NCBI RefSeq assembly: GCF_000739435.1
Contig: NZ_CP009159.1
Location: forward strand, 1,240,001-1,304,000
DNA length: 64,000 nt
Source: Actinobacillus suis ATCC 33415
GTDB lineage: Bacteria; Pseudomonadota; Gammaproteobacteria; Enterobacterales; Pasteurellaceae
Reading direction: 5' to 3'
The notes beneath the pieces were generated by a model that saw nothing but the letters and a program-made list of their open reading frames with translations, did not search any database and had not been told where the DNA came from. The translations under genes and the position numbers were made by a program. Each line of letters starts with the position of its first letter. Position 1 is the first letter of the stretch. Below are positions 48,933-58,276 of this stretch, piece after piece.

Positions 48933-50423
48933 TTAATGATTAAATACAATATCGACATCTTCGGATTTATCATGTACACCAAATTTATCAACAAGCGTTT
49001 GACTCGCTTCATTTAAACCGAATACTTCAACTTCTACACCGGCTTTACGATATTTAAGTACCACTTTATCCAAAGCAGCGATTCCCGTAACATCCCAAAA
49101 ATGTGCGTGGGTGAGATCGATACTCACTTGCTTAACTGCCGGATTGTCATAAGTAAAACTATTAATAAAATCATCAGACGAGGCAAAAAATACTTGTCCG
49201 ATAACGCCGTATGCAAGCACAGAATCATTCTCTGTCGGTAATGATTTAATCAGCATATAACGTCCGATTTTATTGGCAAAGAACAATGCTGCCAGCAATA
49301 CGCCGGCAAAAACGCCCAATGCTAAATTATGGGTATAAACCACTACGGATACCGTAACCAACATTACTGCATTAAAGCCTATCGGATGCGTTTTTAAATC
49401 TCTAATTGATTGCCAGTTAAATGTACCGATAGATACCATAATCATTACCGCAACCAATACTGGCATTGGGATAATTTTTAGAATATCCGCCAAAAATACA
49501 ACCATAATTAATAAATAGATACCGGCTAAAAAGGTAGAAAGTCGTGTTCTTCCGCCGGATTTTACATTGATAACCGATTGACCAATCATGGCACAACCTG
49601 CCATTCCGCCCATAAAACCACAAGCAATATTGGCAATACCTTGCCCTTTACATTCTCTATTTTTATCACTTTCTGTTTCGGTCATTTCATCAACAATGGT
49701 TGCCGTCATTAATGACTCAAGCAAACCGACTGCCGCCAAACTTAACGAATAAGGTAAAATGATTAATAACGTCTCTAAATTAAGCGGAATATTCGGTAAT
49801 AAAAACACCGGCAGGCTATCCGGTAATTCCCCCATATCTCCGATAGTACGTACATCTAGCCCCATAAAATAGCTAACAATAGTCAGTACAACGATCGCAA
49901 CGAGAGGTGATGGCAATATTTTGCCGATTTTAGGCAAATAAGGAAAAAGATAGATAATTCCCAATGCCGCCGCAACCAGTGCGTAAGTATGCCAAGTAAC
50001 ATTGGTTAACTCTGGTAATTGGGCAAGAAAAATTAAAATCGCTAATGCGTTTACAAAACCAACTACCACAGCTCTTGCAACAAAACGCATTAATGACCCT
50101 AATTTTAAGAACCCGGCAATAATTTGAATTACCCCGGTTAAAATTGTGGCTGCCAATAGATATTCTAAACCGTGACTTTTCACTAGTGATGCCATAACTA
50201 ACGCCATTGCACCGGTAGCTGCCGAGATCATAGCCGGTCGTCCGCCGGCAAAGCTGATTACCACCGCAATACAAAATGATGCATATAAACCGACTTTCGG
50301 ATCTACGCCCGCAATAATGGAAAAAGCAATCGCTTCAGGAATTAAAGCTAGTGCAACGACCAGCCCGGAAAGGGAATCTGCTCGAATATTAGAAAACCAT
50401 TGTTGTTTTAAAGTTTGTTGCAT
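48933..50423 (-). CDS. SulP-family anion transporter in the ars operon
   Basis: The 496-residue protein is a SulP-type permease: about 12 membrane helices, the family stretch [23 protein letters not shown] (split), [15 protein letters not shown], and [17 protein letters not shown], and a C-terminal STAS domain (about 395-496) ending [19 protein letters not shown] (split). SulP carriers move sulfate, bicarbonate or other anions. It lies between arsC and acr3 with short gaps, which is unusual; a role in arsenate or counter-ion handling is inference. Confidence 0.9.
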   Translation of the reverse strand: MQQTLKQQWFSNIRADSLSGLVVALALIPEAIAFSIIAGVDPKVGLYASFCIAVVISFAGGRPAMISAATGAMALVMASLVKSHGLEYLLAATILTGVIQIIAGFLKLGSLMRFVARAVVVGFVNALAILIFLAQLPELTNVTWHTYALVAAALGIIYLFPYLPKIGKILPSPLVAIVVLTIVSYFMGLDVRTIGDMGELPDSLPVFLLPNIPLNLETLLIILPYSLSLAAVGLLESLMTATIVDEMTETESDKNRECKGQGIANIACGFMGGMAGCAMIGQSVINVKSGGRTRLSTFLAGIYLLIMVVFLADILKIIPMPVLVAVMIMVSIGTFNWQSIRDLKTHPIGFNAVMLVTVSVVVYTHNLALGVFAGVLLAALFFANKIGRYMLIKSLPTENDSVLAYGVIGQVFFASSDDFINSFTYDNPAVKQVSIDLTHAHFWDVTGIAALDKVVLKYRKAGVEVEVFGLNEASQTLVDKFGVHDKSEDVDIVFNH

Positions 50424-50438
50424 AAAAAATTCTTACCC

Positions 50439-50855
50439 CTAAGTTGTTTCTAAATTATTAATTATTTCACCATCTTCTTTAATAAAAGGTTTATTCAATG
50501 AAACCGGTGAGATTTCCAAAAATTTTTCAGACGGACGACAAAGTCGAACACCTTTGCTTGTGATAACAATCGGACGATTTATTAAAATCGGTTCAGCAAG
50601 CATCGCAGCAATTAGTTCGTCATCACTCAATTCCATACGGCTTAAATTTAATGTTTCATAGGGTGGTACATTCGTCCGAAGCAGATCCCGCACACAAATC
50701 CCCATTTCTGAAATTAAGTTTCGTAGTGTCATCTCATCGGGAGGCGTTTCGAGGTAGTGAATAATCGTTGGCTCAATGCCTAAGTGGCGGATTAACGCTA
50801 ATGTATTACGAGATGTGCCACATTTGGGATTATGATAAATCGTAACTTTTTCCAT
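50439..50855 (-). CDS. arsC: Arsenate reductase (glutaredoxin type)
   Basis: ArsC reduces arsenate to arsenite using glutaredoxin and glutathione, so that ACR3 can export it. The 138-residue protein begins [19 protein letters not shown] with catalytic Cys12, and has [21 protein letters not shown] and [10 protein letters not shown] stretches and the INRPIV motif with its conserved Arg. Length matches E. coli ArsC (141). It follows arsR by 58 bases that hold the second putative ArsR operator, so it may be transcribed separately as well as from arsR. Confidence 0.93.
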   Translation of the reverse strand: MEKVTIYHNPKCGTSRNTLALIRHLGIEPTIIHYLETPPDEMTLRNLISEMGICVRDLLRTNVPPYETLNLSRMELSDDELIAAMLAEPILINRPIVITSKGVRLCRPSEKFLEISPVSLNKPFIKEDGEIINNLETT

Positions 50856-50867
50856 ATTTTCTCCAAT

Positions 50868-50887
50868 ATTTCAATATTTATTGAAAT
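50868..50887 (-). promoter_or_regulatory. Putative ArsR operator 2, between arsR and arsC
   Basis: ATTTCAA, six bases (TATTTA), TTGAAAT: an exact copy of the arms and spacing of the inverted repeat before arsR (51257-51276). It sits just upstream of arsC. Confidence 0.75.
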
Positions 50888-50913
50888 GTTAAGGTAAAAA
50901 ATTTTGTGGACAT

Positions 50914-51228
50914 TCACCCACAAAATTTGCAATTCGGATCATCGCTTTCTTTACAACAATTCGTAGTTAAAAAAGCCACCAGCTCCATCATAAGTGCTAA
51001 ATTTGCATAATAATGCACAAATCTACCCGCTTGTTGGCTATGAATTAAGCCGGCGGTAGCCAATGTTTTTAGATGAAAAGAAAGGTTATTCGGTGCAATA
51101 CCCAACTGCTTAGCCAATTCTCCAGCAATCATTCCTTTACTGCCTTGAGCAGCAAGCTTCTGAAAAATTTGTAGTCTGATCGGCGAATTGAGCGTACCAA
51201 ATACTTGACTTGCGTGTTCGATATTCAT
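50914..51228 (-). CDS. arsR: ArsR-family arsenic repressor
   Basis: ArsR represses the operon and leaves DNA when it binds arsenite. The 104-residue protein has a winged helix-turn-helix (GELAKQLGIAPNNLSFHLKTLA) and a C-terminal Cys cluster, Cys91-Cys92 and Cys100/Cys103 in NCCKESDDPNCKFCG. This C-terminal cluster matches the AfArsR-type sensor rather than the helix-3 CVCxxC site of E. coli ArsR. There is no Shine-Dalgarno: a promoter places the transcript start essentially at the ATG, so the mRNA is probably leaderless. Confidence 0.92.
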   Translation of the reverse strand: MNIEHASQVFGTLNSPIRLQIFQKLAAQGSKGMIAGELAKQLGIAPNNLSFHLKTLATAGLIHSQQAGRFVHYYANLALMMELVAFLTTNCCKESDDPNCKFCG

Positions 51229-51235
51229 AGTAAAA

Positions 51236-51276
51236 ATTATAACGTTCTATGTTTATATTTCAAGAATTATTGAAAT
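51236..51276 (-). promoter_or_regulatory. arsR promoter with overlapping ArsR operator 1
   Basis: On the minus strand TTGAAA (51263-51258) and TATAAT (51241-51236) are 16 bases apart; the expected transcript start is at about 51229, next to the arsR ATG at 51228. The inverted repeat ATTTCAA-N6-TTGAAAT (51257-51276) covers the -35 box, so bound ArsR would block RNA polymerase. Confidence 0.75.
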
Positions 51277-51288
51277 GTTTAAATAAAA

Positions 51289-51334
51289 ACAAGCGGTTGA
51301 ATTTGTAGAAAATTTTGCAAATTCGACCGCTTGT
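51289..51334 (-). terminator. Uptake-signal terminator after aspA
   Basis: ACAAGCGGTT (51289-51298) and GACCGCTTGT (51325-51334) flank a T/A-rich loop between aspA and arsR, both on the minus strand. aspA lies upstream of arsR only on the map: its transcript runs the other way past this hairpin, so it may in fact sit before arsR. Confidence 0.5.
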
Positions 51335-51357
51335 CAGTTTATAAAACTAAGCTAAAA

Positions 51358-52785
51358 CTACTCTTCTTCAGTAAATTTTGCAGCTTTATAGGTTGGGTTC
51401 ATTAAGTTTTCAACAGAAAGAATATCATCTAGTTGCGCTTCTGTGAGTAAACCACGTTCTAACACCACTTCACGAACACCTTTGCCTGTTTGTGCACAAA
51501 TTTTACCAACAATATCACCATTGTGATGTCCGATAAATGGATTGAGATAAGTTACGATACCGATTGAATTAAACACAAAGTTTTCACAAATTTCTTTGTT
51601 TACCGTAATGCCATCAATACATTTATCACGTAAATTCACACAAGCATTAGCAAGAATTTCGATAGATTCAAACATTGCTTGACCAATTACAGGTTCCATT
51701 ACGTTTAATTGTAACTGACCAGCTTCTGCCGCAAAGGTGATTGTTGTGTCGTTACCAATCACTTTAAAACATACTTGGTTCACGACTTCCGGCACAACCG
51801 GATTCACTTTTGCCGGCATAATTGAAGAGCCTGCTTGTAATTCCGGTAAGTTAATTTCGTTTAAACCGGCACGTGGACCTGATGAAAGTAAACGTAAGTC
51901 ATTACATACTTTTGAAAGTTTAACCGCCGTACGTTTTAACGCACCGTGCACCATCACATAAGCACCACAGTCTGAAGTCGCTTCAATTAAGTTTTCTGAT
52001 AATACGCATGGTAAACCGGTTACTTCCGCTAAATGTTTAACCGCTAATTCAGAATAACCTTCCGGTGTATTTAAACCGGTACCGATTGCGGTTGCACCTA
52101 AGTTTACTTCTAACAATAATTTAGCGGTACGTTTTAAATTACGTACTTCTTCTTCCAATAATACCGCAAACGCTTTAAATTCTTGACCAACTGTCATCGG
52201 TACGGCATCTTGCAATTGGGTACGTCCCATTTTTAGCACATCTTTAAATTCTTCCGCTTTCGCTTCGAAACCTTTTTGTAAATAACGGACTTTTTTAATT
52301 AAATGTAAGATACTATTATAGACCGCAATACGGAAACCGGTTGGATACGCATCATTGGTTGATTGGCTTGCATTTACGTGATCCATCGGGTTAACCACGT
52401 TATAGTCACCTTTTTGATGACCGAGTAATTCAAGTGCTAAATTCGCCACCACTTCATTAGTGTTCATATTCACTGATGTACCTGCTCCGCCTTGATATAC
52501 GTCTGACGGAAATTGATCCATACAGCGACCTTTCACTAAAATCTCATCACAAGCTTCGACAATCGCTCTAGCCACTTTTTTCGGAATCGCACCTAATTCG
52601 CCATTGGCTAATGCGGTTGCCTTTTTAACCATGACCATACCACGTACAAATTCCGGTACATCTGAAATGGTGTTTTTTGAAATATTAAAATTCTCAACCG
52701 CTCTTAGTGTGTGAATCCCCCAATAAGCATCTGCAGGCACTTCCCTTTCACCTAATAAATCCACTTCAACACGTACGTTATTCAT
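51358..52785 (-). CDS. aspA: Aspartate ammonia-lyase (aspartase)
   Basis: AspA converts aspartate to fumarate and ammonia; fumarate is a key electron acceptor for anaerobic growth in this family. The 475-residue protein has the fumarase/aspartase signature [11 protein letters not shown] (near residue 320), [11 protein letters not shown] and the [13 protein letters not shown] motif. Length matches E. coli (478). A CRP-like site lies about 80 bases upstream. Monocistronic. Confidence 0.98.
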   Translation of the reverse strand: MNNVRVEVDLLGEREVPADAYWGIHTLRAVENFNISKNTISDVPEFVRGMVMVKKATALANGELGAIPKKVARAIVEACDEILVKGRCMDQFPSDVYQGGAGTSVNMNTNEVVANLALELLGHQKGDYNVVNPMDHVNASQSTNDAYPTGFRIAVYNSILHLIKKVRYLQKGFEAKAEEFKDVLKMGRTQLQDAVPMTVGQEFKAFAVLLEEEVRNLKRTAKLLLEVNLGATAIGTGLNTPEGYSELAVKHLAEVTGLPCVLSENLIEATSDCGAYVMVHGALKRTAVKLSKVCNDLRLLSSGPRAGLNEINLPELQAGSSIMPAKVNPVVPEVVNQVCFKVIGNDTTITFAAEAGQLQLNVMEPVIGQAMFESIEILANACVNLRDKCIDGITVNKEICENFVFNSIGIVTYLNPFIGHHNGDIVGKICAQTGKGVREVVLERGLLTEAQLDDILSVENLMNPTYKAAKFTEEE

Positions 52786-52859
52786 ATACTCACCTCAAAA
52801 AATAAAAATAATAGGTATTAAATCTGGTGGAGATCATAACGATTTAGCATAAAAAGAAA

Positions 52860-52875
52860 TGTGATCTATGTCATA
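52860..52875. promoter_or_regulatory. CRP-like site upstream of aspA
   Basis: TGTGA, TCTATG, TCATA: nine of ten CRP consensus positions. It is about 75-90 bases before the aspA start, a usual activator position. Confidence 0.5.
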
Positions 52876-52924
52876 TTTCGAAAAAGAGCGCTAGGATATA
52901 AATTAAGGTTTCGGATTAGAAATT

Positions 52925-53206
52925 TTAATGATTAAAAATCAGAAAGTAGTAACCGGCAGGCAACGCAATTAGCCAAAACAGACCAGAAATAATCACCGCT
53001 GCATGAAACTGCCAATGTTTAGTTTTATGACGAATATATTTCATTGCAAGAAAAGTCCCGATAAATCCTCCGGAAAAACAAAGGAAGAATAGATTCGACT
53101 CAGGAACACGCCATGCCTTGTTCCGCGATTTTTGCTTATCAGCATACATTAGATAAAAGCTACTTAGATTGATAATGAGAAAATAAATAAACAGAAAAAT
53201 AAACAT
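52925..53206 (-). CDS. DUF1294 family membrane protein
   Basis: The 93-residue protein has three membrane segments (about 3-20, 38-57 and 66-88) and the DUF1294 hallmark YLMYADKQKSRNKAWRVPES followed by GGFIGTFLAMKYIRHKTKH. Function unknown. It lies 16 bases after uhpC, so it may be transcribed with the uhp genes. Confidence 0.8.
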   Translation of the reverse strand: MFIFLFIYFLIINLSSFYLMYADKQKSRNKAWRVPESNLFFLCFSGGFIGTFLAMKYIRHKTKHWQFHAAVIISGLFWLIALPAGYYFLIFNH

Positions 53207-53222
53207 AAATAGTATCTATTAA

Positions 53223-54503
53223 TTAATCAAGGATATCCCTTTTTACAATTAAAAATGGAAGTAACAGTAATGAAATCCCTAAGCTACAACATATAACTAC
53301 GGTAAAAAAACCACTCCAATGAAAATTATCTAGGATCAATGCTAGAGGGTAACCAGCTAACCCAGCTCCTAAATAAGCGAATAAGCCAACAAACCCAGTT
53401 GCTGCCCCCGGAGAAAGTTTATGTGAACATTCTGCCGCTGCCATACCAATTAACATCTGAGGTCCGAATACAAAAAAGCCAACTGCAAAGAATAATATGC
53501 ATTGCAATAAATAACTCTCTTTTGGCATTAACCATAATGCCGTAATCGAAAAGAAAATACCTACTGAAAAAATTAATGCCATCGGACTTCGATTACTTAA
53601 AAACAGTTTATCGGATCCCCAACCTGCCGCTAAAGAGCCTACAAAACCACCGATTTCAAAAAATGTTATTGCACTATTCGCTGCAATTAAATCATAGTGA
53701 TATTTTTCTGTTAGATAGATATTACCCCAGTCATTGATAGCGGTACGCACAACATAGACCAACGTGTAACTAAGCGCTAGAAGCCAAATATACTTATTAC
53801 AAAAGACATAACGGCTTAAAATATGTCTCCATAAAAGTGTTTTTTCTTCCTCTTCATGTACCAATTCAAGATGATCGTTTCTCCATTGACCTATTGAGGG
53901 TAACCCCATTGATTCCGGCGTATTGCGTAAGCGAAGAAGCAGAAAAAAGCCGATAACCCCCCCTAAAGCACCTACCGTAAAAAAGCCGACTCGCCAGCTA
54001 TAATGTAACGTTAAGAATCCCACTATAATTGGAACTAGTGCGCCACCAAAATTATGTGCCGTATTCCAAATAGACCACCAAACACCTCTCTCTTTACGGG
54101 AATACCACATCATTAATAGTTTAGCGCACGGAGGCCATCCCCATCCTTGAAAACAAGCATTTACAATAACTAATAATGTCAGCAAAATTAATGAACTAGA
54201 GAAACCAAATAAAAGATTTGTTATCCCTGTCATAATTAAACCTATCGCCATAAAATATCGAGGATTTGCTCGGTCTGAGAAAATACCAAATAAAAATTTA
54301 GATAAGCCATAAGTTAAATAAAATAATGTTGAAATAATACCGATATCATTCTTATCTATATGTAAATCATTAATTAGTGCTGGTGTTACATAATTAAATG
54401 TTTTACGCGTCAAATAAAACCCTGCATAACCAATATACATCGCGACCATTAAATGGACGCGCCAATATTGATATTTATGATCTATATAATTTAACTTTGC
54501 CAT
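53223..54503 (-). CDS. uhpC: Hexose-phosphate sensor/transporter UhpC
   Basis: UhpC is an OPA-family membrane protein that senses external glucose-6-phosphate and activates UhpB. The 426-residue protein has 12 membrane helices with the family stretches GFYLTRKTFNYVTPAL near the start, GLSKFLFGIFSDRANPRYFM and FQGWGWPPCAKLLMMWYSRKERGVWW (split), and GFVGLFAYLGAGLAG. I chose the ATG at 54503 over a TTG at 54518, since GGGAAAGGA lies just before it; it then starts right after the uhpB stop. E. coli UhpC is 439. Confidence 0.92.
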   Translation of the reverse strand: MAKLNYIDHKYQYWRVHLMVAMYIGYAGFYLTRKTFNYVTPALINDLHIDKNDIGIISTLFYLTYGLSKFLFGIFSDRANPRYFMAIGLIMTGITNLLFGFSSSLILLTLLVIVNACFQGWGWPPCAKLLMMWYSRKERGVWWSIWNTAHNFGGALVPIIVGFLTLHYSWRVGFFTVGALGGVIGFFLLLRLRNTPESMGLPSIGQWRNDHLELVHEEEEKTLLWRHILSRYVFCNKYIWLLALSYTLVYVVRTAINDWGNIYLTEKYHYDLIAANSAITFFEIGGFVGSLAAGWGSDKLFLSNRSPMALIFSVGIFFSITALWLMPKESYLLQCILFFAVGFFVFGPQMLIGMAAAECSHKLSPGAATGFVGLFAYLGAGLAGYPLALILDNFHWSGFFTVVICCSLGISLLLLPFLIVKRDILD

Positions 54504-54514
54504 TCCTTTCCCTA

Positions 54515-56011
54515 TCAAATTAAAGGTAATGTAATAAAAATAGAGGTACCTTGCTTATCATTATTTTTTATAGTGTTAGATACAATCTTAAATTTTCCAT
54601 CTAAGATTTCCACTCTCTCTTTCATTCCTTTCAAACCGAACCCATCCATAATTTCATCGGGATTAAATCCTATTCCATTATCATAAATAGATAACCTTAT
54701 ATCCTTTTCAATAATAATTGAAATACCAATTTCTGATGCTTGAGAATATTTAAGAGCATTATTCAATCCTTCCTGACATAAACGATACAAAGTGATTTCT
54801 AAAACATGATCTAATTGATGCTTAAATTTATTTTCAAAAATCAACTTTGTTCTTACTCCTTGCTTAGATATATCAAGTTCTATAAATAAATTTTGAATCG
54901 CCTGATAAAGACCCAAATCATCCAATAATTTAGGTCGAATACGATTTAATATACCTTTTGTCGTATCATAGATATTTAGAGATAAATGCTCGATCATTTC
55001 TGCACATCGTTGCGAATGCTCAGATGATTCCAGTTTCTTTAAAATACTCGATTGCATCCGAATAGCAGTAATATTTTGTCCGATTTCATCATGTAATTCC
55101 CTAGAGATATCTTTACGAATTTCTTCTTCTGTATTTATCAGTTTTTTCGTTAGTAATTTATTTCTGTTTAATTCTATAGATAAATAGGTATTTAGTTCCC
55201 TTTGATATTGCACGGATAAACCAAGAAAAATCCCAGTAATTGTTTGCATTAGAATAAGCAATAATAAATCTGTAATTTCAACATAAGAAAAGCTATGAGT
55301 TGTCGCAATTAAAGCAATGCTATTTAATAAAGTTCCAAGCAAAGCCCCCTGCCAGCCATAATGAAATGCAAGCAAAACAATAGGAATAGCTAAACAAAAA
55401 ATAGCAAACCGAGTAAACTCACTAGGCATAATGGATTGTATAAGGATATTTACTATAAACAGAATAGCGTATATTAAAATATATCCTATGCGTAGTCTTA
55501 TTGGTCTTTTTATATAATTTGCAGTAAATGGAATCCACGATTTATTAAAAACATAATCGTAAATAAGTGAACAAGCAGGTAACATCAATACGCCACCGGT
55601 TAAACTGACTAAAAGAACAGAAGAAATCCCAAAATCAGCCCAAGCCATTACAATAAAATTGCATAAGCTAATAATGGTAACTAAGCAGGCTTGAATAAAA
55701 AACTTTCTCCATTGTTTTCCTGAATAAAATTTTTTAAAACAAAAGACAATTGGGATAGAACAGACACTTAAAATATATAATATTAAAATACTTATATCGG
55801 AATATGACTTAAAAATAAAATAAAGAAACACCCATTCAGAAAAATAGCCGATCCACCAATACCGAATATTGGTATGTAAAGATAACCCTACCCTAAAAGA
55901 AAAAGGCAAAAATAAAACTGCTAAAATGGGATCTTTTAATAAATAATCAGATATGACCCACAAACACAAATAGCTACAAAATATAAAAAACCAACTGAAA
56001 ATGGCAATCAT
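54515..56011 (-). CDS. uhpB: Sensor histidine kinase UhpB
   Basis: UhpB phosphorylates UhpA when UhpC detects external hexose phosphate. The 498-residue protein has a long N-terminal membrane part (about 8 helices, residues 1-270) and a HisKA_3-type kinase: RELHDEIGQNITAIRMQSS with the phosphate-accepting His, GLNNALKYSQASE (N box), and DNGIGFNPDEIMDGFGLKGMKERV (G box). Chosen start 56011 has AAGGA seven bases upstream and gives the length of E. coli UhpB (500); the open frame runs 11 codons further into uhpA. The gene is notably A/T-rich. Confidence 0.93.
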   Translation of the reverse strand: MIAIFSWFFIFCSYLCLWVISDYLLKDPILAVLFLPFSFRVGLSLHTNIRYWWIGYFSEWVFLYFIFKSYSDISILILYILSVCSIPIVFCFKKFYSGKQWRKFFIQACLVTIISLCNFIVMAWADFGISSVLLVSLTGGVLMLPACSLIYDYVFNKSWIPFTANYIKRPIRLRIGYILIYAILFIVNILIQSIMPSEFTRFAIFCLAIPIVLLAFHYGWQGALLGTLLNSIALIATTHSFSYVEITDLLLLILMQTITGIFLGLSVQYQRELNTYLSIELNRNKLLTKKLINTEEEIRKDISRELHDEIGQNITAIRMQSSILKKLESSEHSQRCAEMIEHLSLNIYDTTKGILNRIRPKLLDDLGLYQAIQNLFIELDISKQGVRTKLIFENKFKHQLDHVLEITLYRLCQEGLNNALKYSQASEIGISIIIEKDIRLSIYDNGIGFNPDEIMDGFGLKGMKERVEILDGKFKIVSNTIKNNDKQGTSIFITLPLI

Positions 56012-56015
56012 CTTA

Positions 56016-56615
56016 TCATCCTTGCTGATGAAATAATTTTGCAAGTTCTACATTATTCTTCACATTTAATTTACTCATTGCATTATCCCTATGCACATAA
56101 ATTGTTTTAACACTTAAAGATAATTTTTCTGCAATTTCTTTTGTATCCAATCCCAAAATTAATAACTCACAGATTTCATACTCTCGTTTCGTTAAGTTTC
56201 TCGTTAAGCTTAATTTACTTGAAACTAACTTCGTCGTTAATTCAGGCATTAAATATACGCCTCCTGAATAAACTGTTCTAACCGCTTGTATTAGCTCGGA
56301 TGGGTTACATCGCTTACTGAGGTAGCCTTTTGCCCCGAGTTCCAAAGCTTTACGAATGATAACAGCAGAATCATTCACACTTAGCATAATGCAATGAATT
56401 GCAGATGGAAGGTCTTTCAGAAGCTCCAAACCGTTTTCATCCGGCATCGAAATATCTAAGATACAAACATCTGGTTTAATACTTGGCATTTTTAAACGAG
56501 CTTCTTGCGCACTGGAAAATTCCCCAACAACTTGAATATCTTGCTCTAGTGATAATAATTGTGAAAAGCCGGAACGTACAATAGTGTGATCATCGATCAA
56601 AACAACTCTAATCAT
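56016..56615 (-). CDS. uhpA: Response regulator UhpA
   Basis: UhpA activates uhpT when phosphorylated by UhpB. The 199-residue protein has a receiver domain with DDH near the N-terminus, Asp in VCILDISMPDENGLE, Lys and Ser/Thr positions of the switch, and a C-terminal LuxR/NarL HTH (LTKREYEICELLILGLDTKEIAEKL, then SVKTIYVHRDNAM). Length matches E. coli (196). AAGGAG precedes the ATG. It lies after the uhpT terminator. Confidence 0.95.
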   Translation of the reverse strand: MIRVVLIDDHTIVRSGFSQLLSLEQDIQVVGEFSSAQEARLKMPSIKPDVCILDISMPDENGLELLKDLPSAIHCIMLSVNDSAVIIRKALELGAKGYLSKRCNPSELIQAVRTVYSGGVYLMPELTTKLVSSKLSLTRNLTKREYEICELLILGLDTKEIAEKLSLSVKTIYVHRDNAMSKLNVKNNVELAKLFHQQG

Positions 56616-56649
56616 ATTTTCTCCTTATTTATATCCGATTATAAACAAA

Positions 56650-56675
56650 AAAGGCTATCTTATCAGATAGCCTTT
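56650..56675 (-). terminator. Terminator after uhpT
   Basis: AAAGGCTATCT (56650-56660) pairs with AGATAGCCTTT (56665-56675), and on the minus strand is followed by TTTTTTG. It separates uhpT from uhpABC. Confidence 0.85.
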
Positions 56676-56686
56676 ATCTATTTTCA

Positions 56687-58063
56687 CTATGATTTCACTT
56701 TATTTCGACGAATTTTACGTTCCTCTGCAATAGCAACAAAGGCAAGTAAACCGATACATATCACCGCTGAAATATCAAGGGCTGCGAAGGTACCCGCCCA
56801 TCCGGTTAACCCAAAGATTGGCGTACCGTCTGCAATCATACCTAAACCTAATTTAGCAAAACTATCACCAATCAAGTAAGCAAATGTCCCTTTTACACCG
56901 TCAGCCACAGCAATTGCTTTTTTCGGTACAAATCCAACCGCTGCCACGCCGATAAGAAGCTGAGGACCAAATACCAAGAAGCCTAACACAAATAATGCTA
57001 AAAGATACATATATTCGTTTGTCGCAAATTGATAAAACTCTAGCATGAATACGATCAGAACTAATGCCACAATCGCAGTTAAACCACGACGACCATTGGC
57101 AAGATCAGATAAATATCCCCATAAGAATGTTCCGACTAAAGCACCGACTTCAAATAAAACAAACCCAGATGTTGCCGCTTCTTTAGTAAAGCCTAGCTCT
57201 TGATATGCATATACCGGTGACCATTGATCGATACCAATTCGAACAATGTAAAGGAAGATATTAGCAAAGCAAAGTAGCCAAATTACTTTATTTTTCAAAA
57301 TAAACTGAACGAAGATCTGCCATTTAGTTAAATTATGTTTTTCCGCAGCCAAATCTTCTTCGCTGGCTGGTTCATCAAACAATTCTTCCGCTTTACCTAA
57401 GCCGTAAGCTTCTGGCGAGTCATTCCCATATCGTAAACCGACAAAGCCAACAATTAGTGCAATAATTGATGGGAAAACAAACATTCCTATAACATGTCCA
57501 TCAAATAATACATTTGCACCGAATAATGCAACACCGGCAGCCGCCGCACCACCTACATTATGTGATAAATTCCAAAAGCCTAAGTAAGTACCACGTTTTT
57601 TACTTGGTGTCCATTTTGTAATTGTAGAATAACTTGATGAACCGCCGGTACTTTGGAAGAAACCGCTTAATGCATAAAATGCAATCATTAAGAAGAGTGC
57701 AACACTTCCACCGCCGAGACTCATACTAAAACCAAGCATACAAATAGCGGAGAGAATCAGCATAAACGGTACAAATTGTTTTGTATTTTTGCCATCGGCG
57801 TAATAAGAAACGACTGTTTTACCAATACCATATGTAATCGAAAAACCTAGTCCAATCATACCCAGCTCGGTTTTGGTTAAACCGTACGTCTCAATCAAAT
57901 CATTTTGAGCAACGTTAAAATTCTTACGAATCAAATACATTGCCATATATCCAATAAATACGACTAAATATGATTGCATAAATGGCTTAAACCACATTTT
58001 TCTGCGTTCTTCAATTGGTAAATCTAAGGTTGGTTTTCTAACCTCTTTTAAAAAATCAAGCAT
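56687..58063 (-). CDS. uhpT: Hexose-phosphate antiporter UhpT
   Basis: UhpT imports glucose-6-phosphate and other sugar phosphates in exchange for phosphate. The 458-residue protein is an OPA-family 12-helix carrier: [25 protein letters not shown] near the start (split), [54 protein letters not shown] (split) and [24 protein letters not shown] chose ATG 58063 because GAGGTTCCT lies before it; an earlier ATG at 58093 gives an unlikely extra segment. A CRP-like site is upstream. Confidence 0.93.
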   Translation of the reverse strand: MLDFLKEVRKPTLDLPIEERRKMWFKPFMQSYLVVFIGYMAMYLIRKNFNVAQNDLIETYGLTKTELGMIGLGFSITYGIGKTVVSYYADGKNTKQFVPFMLILSAICMLGFSMSLGGGSVALFLMIAFYALSGFFQSTGGSSSYSTITKWTPSKKRGTYLGFWNLSHNVGGAAAAGVALFGANVLFDGHVIGMFVFPSIIALIVGFVGLRYGNDSPEAYGLGKAEELFDEPASEEDLAAEKHNLTKWQIFVQFILKNKVIWLLCFANIFLYIVRIGIDQWSPVYAYQELGFTKEAATSGFVLFEVGALVGTFLWGYLSDLANGRRGLTAIVALVLIVFMLEFYQFATNEYMYLLALFVLGFLVFGPQLLIGVAAVGFVPKKAIAVADGVKGTFAYLIGDSFAKLGLGMIADGTPIFGLTGWAGTFAALDISAVICIGLLAFVAIAEERKIRRNKVKS

Positions 58064-58190
58064 AGGAACCTCAATTATTACTAATATTGTCAATGAGTGC
58101 GATCCTATGCTCTATTTACATAAAAATCCTGAGAACAAATTCTAGAAAACCTAAGAATTTTTCCTATGTTTCATTTGGTAATTTAAAATT

Positions 58191-58206
58191 TGTGATGAAG
58201 ATCACG
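58191..58206. promoter_or_regulatory. CRP-like site upstream of uhpT
   Basis: TGTGA, TGAAGA, TCACG: nine of ten CRP positions. It is about 130-140 bases before the uhpT start, in line with CRP control of uhpT in E. coli. I saw no UhpA box that I could support. Confidence 0.55.
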
Positions 58207-58224
58207 TTTTATTCCCCAAAAAAA

Positions 58225-58253
58225 GACCGCTTGTAATGCTGTTACAAGCGGTC
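58225..58253 (-). terminator. Uptake-signal terminator after purM
   Basis: GACCGCTTGTAA (58225-58236) and TTACAAGCGGTC (58242-58253) form a perfect 12-bp stem around a 5-base loop, followed on the minus strand by TTTTTTT. Confidence 0.85.
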
Positions 58254-58276
58254 AGATTTTTTAGTTTTTTTGCAAA

